The position numbers and the translations under genes are program-made. Under the pieces are notes generated by a model. That model was not told the origin of the DNA, made no database searches, and saw only the letters and a program-made list of their open reading frames with translations. Of a stretch of 64,000 nt of DNA, positions 11,181 to 22,700 are shown one piece after another. Every line of letters begins with the position of its first letter. Position 1 is the first letter of the stretch. The DNA is taken from NCBI RefSeq assembly GCF_037975245.1, contig NC_092577.1, forward strand, positions 4,868,001-4,932,000, in the 5' to 3' direction. This DNA is from Apostichopus japonicus (taxonomy: Eukaryota; Echinodermata; Holothuroidea; Aspidochirotida; Stichopodidae).

Positions 11181-12568
11181 ACTTCCTTCTTAAGATAGCG
11201 GTTATCCAAAACCTAGATTATACAGGATTATAAGTGTAGTTACATAATAGAAAAAGAATAGATAAAGCTTGCTTCAAGTCGTTTTTCCTGAAAAAGTCGA
11301 TCATAGGGATTTCATGTATATGCTATCGGGCGGAAATGAAGGCCACGATATAGAAACGACAAAACAATATATGAACTTAAAAATGTTAATTTTTGACGTT
11401 TTGTGATCAAATTTGTTAATTTTTGAAGATTTGTGATCAAATTTTACTGATCGTTATACTGTGAGGGTAATCATAAATTCAGCCGTGTAAGATATAAGTG
11501 GAGTATCATTCCTATACAATCGGTTCTGTAGAAACAACTGTGACGTATATGTGACAAAAATCAAGCAAACAGCGATGAGGCGGGTGTGGGAATGGGGCAG
11601 GGCACTGCGAAAGGAGAATTAATGAGTGTGTGCTCCCACCCCCACCCACCCATATTACAGTATGTAAATTATTATAATTAATGTAATCATATGGATTTGC
11701 CCTCTCAGTTATTGGTATAAGTGGTTTGAATGCTTTTCCTGTCGTTTATCTTATCCCATACATGGTAATAACCGGCAAGCTTTTCCTACAGTATTTACAT
11801 ATAAGGGGAGGTTATATTGAGTTGATTTCCATTTCTAGTTATCAATTTCTTTTATTGGATATTCCAAAGGGGTGAGGAGAGGGAGGCGGTGGAGAGGAAG
11901 GATAGGGGAAGCGGAGGCAACATTATATACGATGGATATATTGAATGAAGCTCAGTCAGTTATTTCAAAAAAGGGAAAAATTAAGAGTGGCAGCAAAATG
12001 TATTTTTAGAATAACTCTGTCGCGAGGTCTACCATGTATAGGACAATCGAAGGTGAATTCCAATCATTTAATAAGCCGTTTTCCATCAAGTCAAGTCATA
12101 TGGCACCAATCACTGAATTTCAAAACGTCAAATGAATCCAACAAGTTTGTATAAATGTCTCCTCATAAATATAATACAATAACTCAGATAATTGACTCGA
12201 AATGAGTCAGGAAACCTGGATAGCGACTCGACTCCTCCGGATATTAAAATGATGTCAGTCGTTCTATATAGGAGAGAGGTGTGGTTTCTCAACTCCATTG
12301 TTCATTCACTCAATTTCACTGCAAGGTATATAATTGTATTCATAATTTGAATTTTCAATGTTGTTCCATATAACTAGCAGTGGTGTAATAATTATCCAAC
12401 AATGTAAACAGCCCCGACTGATGATTAAAAGTGGGGGGGGGGGGCGCATAGGCCCTAACCGATCTTTGCGCACGTCACATAAATATGTCAGTTTTACAAT
12501 GATTTGCTTCCATGTTTCAATTTTCATCACGTATTTATTCTGAAAAATAAATATAAATAAAAACTCAC
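11181..12568. other. Intergenic stretch, no gene seen
   Basis: AT-rich, with a G/A-rich patch at about 11875-11925 and a G homopolymer at about 12432. No gene or known element was recognised. Confidence 0.4.
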
Positions 12569-12656
12569 CAGGATGCTTACAGGACAGTGGCCTGAACATG
12601 TTCCGCCCTTTCAAGTTGGCACCCGCATTAGTTTCAAGTATTTCATACGTCTCCAT
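12569..12656 (-). CDS. Candidate first coding exon, unrecognised gene
   Basis: An ATG at 12656 (GAGATGG context) opens 29 codons starting METYEILETNAGANLKG, ending in a canonical donor (CCTG|GTGAGT) in phase 1. Composition is protein-like but the exon is short and no partner exon or homologue is recognised. Joining it to the exon at 8762 would need a poor acceptor, so I treat them as separate. Confidence 0.3.
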
Positions 12657-13340
12657 CTCGTTATTACGGTATCTCGGTAGAAAATTAATTTTTTAATTCA
12701 CTGACAAAATTTCGGCGATTTCTTGGACGATTTCTCTCAAAAGATTTCGCCAAAATTACGCACCACTGTTGTTGCTCTTTTTCATTTTAAGAATCCAAGA
12801 TTCCCTTCTGACAGAGGGCCCTAAGGATTTGTTCCGATCCAACATGTATAAATCATTTCTCTTTCCATAATGTATGACCAGTTATAAATCAGTCTTTATT
12901 TTCCGTTCTCAAGTGACGTGTATGAAACGAAAATTTCCAACAAAGCTTATAGTACAGGAGTCGAGCGAATGAAAACAATTAATAAGTCCCGCCTGGCACG
13001 AATATTGGTGTAACTTTTTATATATATATATATATAGTGTTTGTACAAGCCCATGCTACATGCGAGGCTGATTCTAACACTGTACCGTAATACTGTATCG
13101 CCCGCCTATGACCTATGTTTCTCGGACATCACACATAGGTGGTCAGTTTATCGATTTGTTGGAGTTTATCACTAAGGTCTCAAGTGTGCTTCCCCGGATT
13201 AAATACAAAGGAGGAATTATTTGGTGACACGAGAGCTACGTAAACTAAAAATAGAGGGCCCGGAAGCCATCCCGTTAAATAGTTAAACGAGCCCCATCAT
13301 ATTCGGGTCTAGTCATCGCCAGTGAATCAATCATTAATGA
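12657..13340. other. Intergenic stretch, no gene seen
   Basis: Non-coding sequence with a (TA)n run at about 13020-13035. Nothing further was recognised up to the U2-like sequence. Confidence 0.4.
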
Positions 13341-13395
13341 CTCGCTTCTCGGCCTTTTGGCTAAAGATCATGTGTAGTATCAGTTCCCTTCGAGG
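13341..13395 (+). ncRNA. U2 snRNA-like 5' domain, probably a pseudogene or divergent copy
   Basis: CTCGCTTCTCGGCCTTTTGG matches the 5' stem-loop of U2 snRNA (ATCGCTTCTCGGCC...) and is followed by CTAAAGATCATGTGTAGTAT, which keeps the GTAGTA branch-point recognition sequence but has an extra A. After about 50 nt the similarity fades: a CCCTTCGAGGGG hairpin replaces the usual Sm-site region. No PSE-type promoter was identified. It is likely a truncated or retroposed U2 copy. Confidence 0.5.
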
Positions 13396-13708
13396 GGAAT
13401 CATGATACACACCCTGGTGATGATCACACAGTCACAGTCTCGGTGTAAGGGGACTGGGGTTGAGAGCGGATCAGTCAGTCGGTTCGTTGTTTGGTTTTTC
13501 GTGCCCAGGTTCTCTCATGGGTGACTTTTCTTAAAATGTATCATTGACTCGATTCATTGTAGTGTTTCAACGGTGAAACATTTGACAAAATTGTTCGAGT
13601 CCTTCACGTTTGAAATTTGGTAACCGAGTCAGCACTACAACAGTGTGCTATATCAAGCTCGTATCCAGGGGGAGGGGGGCGTTGGGGGGCGCGCCCCCCC
13701 CCCGGGTA

Positions 13709-13833
13709 AGAAAAAGAGGAGAGAAAAAAAGAGAGAAGAAAAAGGGGAAAAAGAGGGGGAAAAAGAGGAGGAAGGAAGGGACAAGAAAAAGAAGAAAGAG
13801 AGAAAAAGGAGAAAAGGAGGAAGCAGAAGAAAA
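13709..13833 (+). repeat. Polypurine tract (about 125 nt almost all A/G)
   Basis: Nearly uninterrupted GA-rich strand beginning just after a GGCGCGCC-like G/C patch. Such mirror-like purine tracts can form triplex DNA. All ORFs across it (Lys/Arg/Glu-rich one way, Phe/Ser/Leu-rich the other) are composition artefacts. Confidence 0.85.
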
Positions 13834-13910
13834 ACGCCAAGACACCGGGAAGAGAAAGAGGAACAGTGAAATTATTACAGCGCTGATCCCTATTATATAC
13901 ACAGGGTAGC

Positions 13911-15004
13911 CAGTGACGGATTTCGGAAGGGGCGTGCCCCTCAGCCTACCCCTTACACCGACAACTCCATTTTTGACGTTTCCATTTTTCCTTTATGGTC
14001 AGCAAAACGGACTGAGTGCAAACAAAACAATCTTTAACAACTCACACTGTGTGTTGCCAATTTGAGCGAGCTTTACGTCCAGCTCTCATTTTATTGTATT
14101 TTATCCACAGTTGTTAAATATAGGACGGAAATCGCATTTGCGGCAGTCTATAATTGTTTTCTGGGAGAGGACCCCAGACCCATCGTATACAAAACTCTAC
14201 TTGGATTATTTGTCCCCTTATTTTTTTCCGCAGACGCCCATGCATTTCCCCAAACTAAATTTCTAACCCATGAGATCTAAAACTTAAGGAGGTTTGGGTC
14301 TGGCAAGTGTTATTTCCGGCGATCTGTGAGGTATATTTGCCAAAAAAAAATATTTTACGCTACGCGCGAACCCGTGGTCGCGCTCCGCTTAGATAGTATC
14401 AGAGAACAGAAACGCGCCCCCACCATTATCCAAGACTGATCAGCGCCCATGCACCAATATTTTCGAAAATTCCCTGACCAACATTCTTAAACATACTTCC
14501 CTCTACTCGTGCAATTTTGACCGGTCTGTTAGGGGTTGAAGGAGGTTTTTTTCTATATTGGTTGTCCATAGATGAAAATTTGAGCAACATTATGGGTATG
14601 ATTTGAAGTGAATTTATTTCATGAGAAATGTGAATTTTAAAATTCTTAACAAATAATGGGCTTAAAACATTAAAAAGTTGGGCTGACGGGTATTGTGGGA
14701 CGCGACGTAGAATGACCTACAAAAGCAATGACCCACAGGAGATGCGATGAGGTCGAACATGATGTGTGACTGGTGACAAATCTTCGAAAAGGTTATGGAT
14801 GAAAAAAAAAAACTATTGGGAAATACTTGGTTCTCAGGCAAAAGTGTACATCTGGCTGGTCATTTTCAAGTCCGAGAAGTGCCATTTCCGGTGATCTGTT
14901 GGGGTATCAAAACCAGAAATTTTCTTGTACGCTGCGCGCTCCGCTTAGATAGTAATTCGCCACCACCCCCCCCCCCAGGTTAGAAAATCCTGGATACGCC
15001 CCTG
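13911..15004. mobile_element. Degenerate nested copies of the CAGTGGCGTAGCCAG-type element
   Basis: The left edge reads CAGTGACGGATTT. The right edge, reverse-complemented, reads CAGGGGCGTATCCAGGATTT. Inside, two minus-strand copies of the shared module (TTTCCGGCGATCTG ... GCGCTCCGCTTAGATAGTA) occur at about 14308-14398 and 14880-14956, so at least two right ends are stacked here. The TIRs are imperfect and no matching target duplication was found. Confidence 0.55.
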
Positions 15005-16600
15005 TGTATGGTACGTCTTATCAATCGTTGGTAGTTTTCGGTTGGAATATTGGACTATACGAGGAGTCGGGCAAATGGCAGTTCAATATGGGGAACCAAT
15101 TAAGTTGGGGGGGGGGGGGTGTTGGGCAGGGGGGGTGTTGGGCAGGGGGGGTGTTGGGCAGCGGGGTACATTATCTCTATGGGGAAAAAAGAAAAGAAAA
15201 AAACACTGATAAAAATCCGACCTACCCAAAAATGAATAAAACAGACAAACATTATACTCCCGAACAAAGAAACATAGTGAACAAAATACAACAGACACAT
15301 TCCTTTTAGTTTGGTGTTGTCAATCAAATCTATTGTTCGCATTTAAGTATATTCAATCAAAACAAAAGGAAAGATATATTTATAGTTTTTCATACAAGAA
15401 TTGTGGGGTCTTTGGACCATGAAAATGCATGGGCAAACTAAATGAGAACCACGCTAACAGCCTAACCACATCACACTACGGGTATGGTACATCTAAAATT
15501 TACAATAGGTCTAACGTTTTTAGTTTGTTTTGTTTAATTAATAAAACAAATCTACAAAACAATGGTGCTTCCCATTCCATCTCAATAGAATCGTATCCTC
15601 TGACATGGGCTAATAACCTTCCTCACTATATTCAATACAAAATAAATAAAATAATCTAAACTTTCAAAAATTATCCAAGCCTGAAAGTGAGGATATTTTT
15701 TTGGGTAATGTGTCAAAATCAGTTTATCATATGAACAGAGTGGCTCACAGTATGTTTGTTCCACATTAAAAGACTCCACCGATTTCCACCCCTTCCCCCT
15801 CCCCCCACATCCCATTTTTTTTAGATGTATCACTTGACAATCGAACAAGTTATCAATCCCGCCTCCCCACGCCCGACCCCACCAAAGAAAAAAACACGTA
15901 TATAGTAAATCTGGCTCCCTTTTCTCTGCCATAGTAATTAAAATGCAGAAAAAAGATTGTAACACTTTTTTGAGTTGTAAACTATTTGGCCCTGGCTGGC
16001 TTGCACCTTCACAACACGTTTTGTAGCCTAGACCCCTGTTGTTCTAAGGTTATGCCCCCTGCCCCCTCCCAATAAAGAAAGGTTGCTAAGTATTCAGGCC
16101 AACAGAGCCAAACAAGAAAGAGGAGCTAACAAACAACAACAACAAATATTTTCGATGTTAAATAATATCCTCTAATACCAGTTAAAAAGAGAAGGAATCA
16201 ACCTTATGGATGCAAAAGTAGACAGAAAGAAATGCCAGAAAACAGGAAACATTCCTCAATTTCTAGATCAAGGTAGTTCAGCTGTGTGCGATGAAAACAA
16301 AAATAAAAGCTATAGTGAGACGGGTATCATAACTCTTACAAGTTCAAGGGTTCTGAATATTCAAAAGACTATGCCTATTCAACAGGCAAAAGACCACCAG
16401 AAGAACATTACCGAAGAATACAATATTGAGGGCGGCAACATGAATGATCTGGATGTGTTACACTACCCCCTGCAAAAATTTATGTCCATTCTTTCTGTAG
16501 ATTTCAACCAGGGATAAATTAATCATCAGATAAATATGAAATGGGTTTTGGAAATGCTTATAACAAAAAAAGTACCAATTTATGGAAAAATAAGTTAATA
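15005..16600. other. No gene supported; G-rich minisatellite at 15106-15170
   Basis: Units of about 17 bp (GGGGGGTGTTGGGCAG) repeat three to four times at 15106-15170. Several AT-rich ORFs follow, including a 103-codon + strand ORF at 16206-16517 with a weak start context and no recognisable domain. None is annotated as a gene. Confidence 0.4.
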
Positions 16601-17160
16601 CTTGATACATCGCCGGGATTGTGTTGATTTCACTGTAACAAGTATCAAATTTTCACTGGAAACTGTTATCACTAAAAATCAGTCGATTGGGGAGAAAAAA
16701 AAACATTAGTGAAGGTTAATTGCTTTAATTCATTTCAGTAGCCCATTGTTTTACTTTATTACTTTAAAAGTACCATAGTACATAAAACTTGTTGTTACCG
16801 GAAAGTTAAAACAAAAGAAGTACAGCAACAGCAACTGATCGTTTACACTAACCCAACTAACCAGGAAATTGGTTATCATACCCATTTGTAATTCTCTTCA
16901 CCAAATACTGCCAACACTTTTAAAAATTAAGTTATACTTGATACATCGCTGTATTAGGTTGAATTTACTGCCGCGAGTATCAAGTGTCAATTTTCACAGG
17001 AACTTTTATCACCAAAAAGGATTGGTCCAAAACACTCAACTTTATTAATAAGCACATATTAGTGAAATGTTTTAACTCAGTTTAGAAAAGCCATTGCTTT
17101 ACTTTCAAAGTATGAACAAAGTCATAAAACCTGTTATTACCTGTTGTTACCTGTTATCAC
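16601..17160. repeat. Old tandem duplication, offset about 336 bp
   Basis: Two diverged copies: the first starts CTTGATACATCGCC at 16601, the second CTTGATACATCGCTG at 16937. Both continue through GTATCAA, TTTTCAC and TTTATCACHAAAAA-like blocks and a TTGTTACC end. Each copy has an internal CTTGATAC/GTATCAA inverted pair. Confidence 0.65.
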
Positions 17161-17539
17161 ATTTACAATTTAACTTGACATTTTTAACCCTGCAAACATA
17201 TTAAACATGATGCAGGCCAAGAAGCATCCATATTTCACACTTTGGTCAAATATCTCAACTCACTTTAAGTTTAAACCATTAAATTATTTCAAAATATTCC
17301 ATTTTTACATTTCCAAACAGCTTTTCTTGATTCCGTTCAGAAGTTTACTAAGTACAACTTGCCCTGTTTCGTAGTAAAAATTAGAACTTCACCGAAAGAT
17401 GCCTTTTTTTGTTTTAAGTCTCTGTTTCAAACTACAAAATATACATAACAAAAGAAGACCCAAACAAAAGGGATTGGACGACTTTAAAAAAGGACTGTCA
17501 ACAGACGTACATGCGACCCAAAATCGAGTCACTATATGC

Positions 17540-17702
17540 AGGGTTGAGCCTGGGGTGAAAAAAAAAACCACGGAATTTTGCAAAAATTGCGGTATAGGCT
17601 CCAGTTTGCATATGCTACAGTGTGTTAGGATAATAGTTTTTGTCCCCAAAGTATAAAAGAAGTCATGGATATTCCGCGAATTCGCGGAAAACGCTCATGC
17701 CT
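17540..17702. mobile_element. ~163-bp MITE (family C), copy 1, with central EcoRI-type palindrome
   Basis: Termini AGGGTTGAG / CTCATGCCT are inverted repeats. Near the right end sits a perfect 18-bp palindrome, TTCCGCGAATTCGCGGAA (17672-17689). The element matches 31561-31722 along its whole length, including GCGGTATAGGCTCCAGTTTG and TACAGTGTGTTAGGATAATA. Confidence 0.75.
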
Positions 17703-18954
17703 GTATCTGAGACAGTATCGATCATCGAAACGCTCCTACGTTGGTATTCCAGCAAACGGATACCACAAAATATCTGCAAGATGGCGACTGGATGGGTAAA
17801 CTCACGGCTAGCATTTTCACATGTGGGTAACTCCCCTCCCAGGTGGTTAACAATGGAAGAAGACTAAACATAATGACGGACAGCCAGACAGACAAATAGA
17901 AACTGTTTCGGTATTTATCCATGTGTGAAGGTCCATTTATCATGATACCACAAAAATGTATCTCATCTGTACACCAACCACAAACCTCTTATTCCTCCCA
18001 CCCCACCCCCTTGCTAAACCCACCTCTTCCCTTCGACGCCATACAATGGACGACATGCAAAAGAATACAGACATAACCAAAATAAAAATACAAATCTGTC
18101 TTGGTAGTTTTATCCGTGTAAGAAAGTCCATCAGCCATGAGATTGGCGCAAAAATTGTATTTCAAAATGCGACCGATTCCCAAACCTTCGTTATTCACTG
18201 TGTAATATAGTGTTTTTTTTAATTTAATTTTTCATTGTTTGAATAATCAAATAGTTATAACCACATAGAGTAATGACATTATATGACTTGATGTGAGTGA
18301 CAATGGCTTCCAGATAAGTAACTGTACAACATTTGACTGCAGACGACGTGCTGGCTCTACATTACCAAATATATATATATATATATATATATGATATAAT
18401 TATCTTCAGCTCCCAACATATTAAGTTATTTTTTTGGCAAAAATAAATCCCTTTTGTATTGTTTTTAATGACAACTGACAAGGTAATAATATCTGTGGAA
18501 ATCTTCGACACGCAGTGGGTGAGAAGTGCAGAGAAAAACTCCCTGAACTCAAATGATTTAATAGTAGTGAAATATTCATTTTTATCTCCTCTCCCCCCCC
18601 CCATCCTATACAAATCAATTATTGAGATAACATGTTTTTTGTGAGTTATGACATGTCATGAATTATGATGTGATGTATGATATGATGATGAAGAATAATA
18701 TTTGTTATGAATGGTGGCATATACAGAGAAATTCATGAGAAGAGGGAGTAAGGATGGGGGGTGGAACAGGGGTGTATTGGCCCACCGGTTTACTGACTTT
18801 AAACCAGGGTACTGCAGAGTCTGAAATTCGCATTGGCACAGACAGGCTGAGGTGCCAAAAGGGCCGACAATCATTTTGGTCTTACTATCATCTGAGGGGT
18901 CAAACGCATCGCTCGTTTCCAGGCTCCTGAGCTAAAGTTTAAGCCCTAGTTTGC
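17703..18954. other. Downstream flank of OXR1 gene, no separate gene seen
   Basis: AT-rich, with a (TA)n run at 18369-18391 and a C homopolymer at about 18592. Possible minus-strand poly(A) signals occur at several places, so the end of the OXR1 3' UTR cannot be fixed from the sequence. Confidence 0.35.
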
Positions 18955-19065
18955 CCATGGGTTGGGTGTGGGGCTGAGCCCATGGGGTGGGGTGTGGGGC
19001 CGAGCCCTTGGGTTGGGGTGTGGGGCTGAGCCCATGGGGTGGGGTGTGGGGCTCAGCTTGGAGTT
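18955..19065 (+). repeat. G-rich 30-32-bp tandem repeat
   Basis: About three and a half units of GGGGTGTGGGGCTGAGCCCA type. The strand could form G-quadruplexes, and the mRNA-sense strand of the OXR1 gene would be C-rich. It lies about 520-630 bp past the OXR1 stop codon, possibly within the 3' UTR. It creates the tryptophan/glycine-rich part of the ORF at 18987. Confidence 0.8.
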
Positions 19066-19585
19066 GGTGGTATTCTTCATGTGTGAAAGTTAATCAAAGT
19101 TTTCTGGAAGATTCCAAAATTGAACAGAACAAGCAAAGTGAACATCATCTAATTTTTACAAAACCCACACATTTACTTTACCAAGTGTTACCCCAATCCA
19201 TGAATGGGTTTAGTGTTCTTACTTCACATGAATGTGGTGGAGCCTTTCAACCTTCATACAAGTTAAGGGTTAGAGACTCCCATTGTGTTTTAAAAATATT
19301 TAAAAAAATCAATAAAAAAAAGCAACTTCTTTATACCTCCTGCAGTCACAAGCAACAAAATTCATCACCTAGGCAACACAAATCTGCTCGGTGACTATAA
19401 ACCAACTCAAAATGGTTCTTATTTTAAAACCACTGCTTGGCCGTTGTTTTCTGTTTTTATCAGATGCAAGAAACTAAATACAAAGGGTAACACAACATTT
19501 GCTCCAAGGGGGCAAGTATATCAACGCTTAGAAATGCCCTTAAAGATCGGCCGACGGACTTCTTTACAGATCAGCGATGACCCGG

Positions 19586-19724
19586 TCACATGACAAAACC
19601 CCAGACTTCTAAATTCTTGATGACAAAGTCCTCGGTCCCTGAGAGTATGGTGTTGTCAAACGTCTTGCATTTCCTGCAACGCCCGTGGTAGAGGTCCCCG
19701 TCCAACCACAGACCAATGGTACCC
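19586..19724 (-). CDS. OXR1/NCOA7 exon 12 (last), TLDc C-terminus
   Basis: The acceptor is CTCTTTCAG just above 19724, entering in phase 2. It encodes about residues 896-940, including TIGLWLDGDLYHGR and the terminal LEVWGFVM, then TGA. The GLWLDGDLYHG stretch and the closing EVW are hallmark TLDc positions of the OXR1/NCOA7 family. The domain ends within a few residues of the stop, as in the family. Confidence 0.95.
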
Positions 19725-22700
19725 CTGAAAGAGATGGATGATCAACATGAGGGCGGTATTTAAATCAGCTCTTTGTGTACGGTATACAAATAATGAATGG
19801 TTATGAGTGCAATAGTGCAAATATTTCATGAGTTGAAAGATGGAATGTTCCATTCAACGAGGCGCAGCCGAGTTGAATGGAACAAATTACAACTTTCAAC
19901 AAATGAAATATTTGCACTATTGCACGAATGGAAACCATTCATTATTTGTTTTATACAACATATTATATTAAGATGGGTAAAATGCACTCATGCAACAGAT
20001 TGTTTTGAACAGACAGGTTTCTCTGCTCTCTAACCATTGAAAAAAGTGCTACCAAAAAAAGTATAACCCATGGTTCTATTTCATAGAGTGGATTTTGCAT
20101 GCAATCAACGAGCAATTGACCAATCAAATGACCACAATACAATTAGGTGTTGTATAATAGCTAATATTCTGGTACGGATTATACTAAAACTACCGCAAAT
20201 TATTCGTGATAAAGGACGGTAGACATTGATCAAGCAGAGATCTAAAAGGGGAATAACTTGACATGGCATGGCCAGGCGAAAAATTCAGATTCGATGGAAC
20301 CACCGAACGAATTGTTAAAGATGTACAGCAATAAATTGGGTAATTTATGATTAAACAAATCCCGATAAAGCCTACCGGTCTGTATCTGTCAATATTGGCA
20401 AACTATTTACCAGCTTTCCCAGTCCTAACTTCCCACGGGAATTGTTACGGCACATAAAATTTGCCAACTGTTTAATTTGTTCCACATTATTAAAGATATC
20501 CACCATGCCAAAAAAACAATCAAACACTTCCCATGGGAGGTTTAATTCAGATATTATCTGAACTTTCACTGAAATGGGCTTTAATGATTTCTTTAAACGG
20601 CGGATCTAGACTCAATTTGAAGCTTGTTAAAGTTGAAAGGTTTACAGTCTTGTTTGACGCCAAGACCACCCCCCCCCCCACACACCACTTTACAACCCTA
20701 AACCCTGGTCAATCTTTAGATCATCAGTCCACTGCCTTCACCACAACACTACCAACAGGGTGAAGATAGAGGGGGGGAGGTAGGGAGGTGGATGGGGGTT
20801 ACTTACTCTCCTCCTCCGATACTGATGCTATCCTTGTCTCCTTTGATAAAGTACATGTTCTCTCCCGTCCACCGATAACAGACGAGATCGGTCACGTCCT
20901 CTCCCGGCTCAAACTGAAAGAGGAAACTCTCGCCGGTACCATAGTATGCCTCACTCTCCTTCAGGGGACACGACACTAATGCACCAAATAACTGGATCAG
21001 GAAGAGAAAGGAGTAAGGTGAAGAGGAAGTCCAGGTCAAAGGTCAATGCTCAGAGGAAGTAAATTGAAGTATGGCAATGTTTAAGTATCAGGTAATAAAT
21101 TTTAACTGGAAATTTTAACAGTGCAGCAGAGCACGACAGACACGGGACAGACACGGGACAGACACGGGACAGACACTGGACACACACTGGTCAGATTGCT
21201 AGACAAATGTGTAATCGTCTTTGAACATTTTCATGACAACAATATTTAAGGACAAATGAAATTGCTAGACTGTCAAAGTTGCTGATTTAACATTCCCTGC
21301 ATATTGCTAGAAAATATGAGCAGCTATTCTGACAATAAGCAAACATAAATTACAGATGGAGGCTTCAAGCGATATTCAGGTTTTTTGAGTTTGATTCAAA
21401 TATTCAAGGACGATTCCACAGTTTCGCTGTCATCTTTTGTGCGACTTAAAAACACACAACCTAAACCACTTGTATTTTAAAAGTAGGATCTCAAAAAGTT
21501 TTATTGGTGAGAAAAATTGAAGACTCAAATTATATCTGATTATATATTATTTAGACCTGATATAAACTCTTCCATATCATTTCTCGCAAGAACAACAGAG
21601 TTAAAAAGGCAATGATTTCTTTTTATTTGAACGTTTCACTTTTGAGGTATTAACAACAATACTAAGTAAGAATCTTTACATGGCTGATACTGTTAATAAT
21701 GTGTAAATCTGTTACTGTGATTCTTGAAGCTTGAATGAGCTGGAAGCTTGAATGAGCTGAAAGTTTGACTGAGCTGGAAGCGTGAATGAGCTGAAAGCTT
21801 GAAACGTTAATGGTGCCTAGGATATATTCTTGTTTGTTACTTTCAATATTTGATATGCTCTCTAGCATGATTCTTGAAACTGGATGAAACCACGAGTGTT
21901 GCTTCAAGGAGAGCTTGAAGATATTTTTCCTTGATACAGCCAAAGGTATTTATTTATATCTTAATGTAGTCCTTCAAAGAGAGCTTAGAAGATAATTCTT
22001 TCTTGGTAGAATCAAAGAGGTGTATTTAAATCTTATTGTAATCCTTCAAGCTGAATGAAACCATTGATGTCCCTGTCAAGGAGAGCTGAGAATATATTTT
22101 CTTGATACAGTCAAAGGTGTGTAATTAAATGTTAGTGTAATCCTTCAAGCTACTTGAAAGCAGGAGTGTAGCTTTCAAGGAGAGCAAGGAAGATATCCTT
22201 TCTTAATAGAATCAAAGGGGTGTATTCATATCTTATTTTAATCCTTCAAGCTGAATGAAACCATGCTTGTGGCTTCCCAGGGAAGCTTAGAAGATTATTC
22301 TCTCTCGATATCGTGCAAACATTAACTGATCGAGTGACATAAATGGCATTCTGTTTCGTACTTACGTTATTGCTTGAATCTTCAAGCAGTAGGAGGACAG
22401 GGCATTCCCAGTCTTGCATAGTACGGTATAGGCTCTGTAGGCTGAACCCATCACTGGCAGTGTTGTAGATCATAGCCCAGTTGTAACCTTCAGTCCTTGG
22501 CGGCAACTCCTTCCTCAACTGGAAAGAAGAAGAAGAAGAATGACAATGGGAATTTGTACTTGTATTCATGCCGTTGTATTCATACTCATGCTGTGGTACT
22601 CATACTCATGCTGTTGTACTCATACTGTTGTACTCATACTCATGCCGTTGTACTCGTACTCATGCCGTGGTACTCATACTCATGCTGTGGTACTCATACT

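Noticed and set aside
13604-13909. Lys/Arg/Glu-rich ORFs on + and Phe/Ser/Leu-rich ORFs on -
   Set aside because: Both arise from the polypurine tract and G/C homopolymers.
16206-16517. 103-codon + strand ORF starting MDAKVDRKK
   Set aside because: Weak start context, biased Asn/Gln/Lys composition, no splice sites and no recognisable domain. Probably chance in AT-rich DNA downstream of OXR1.
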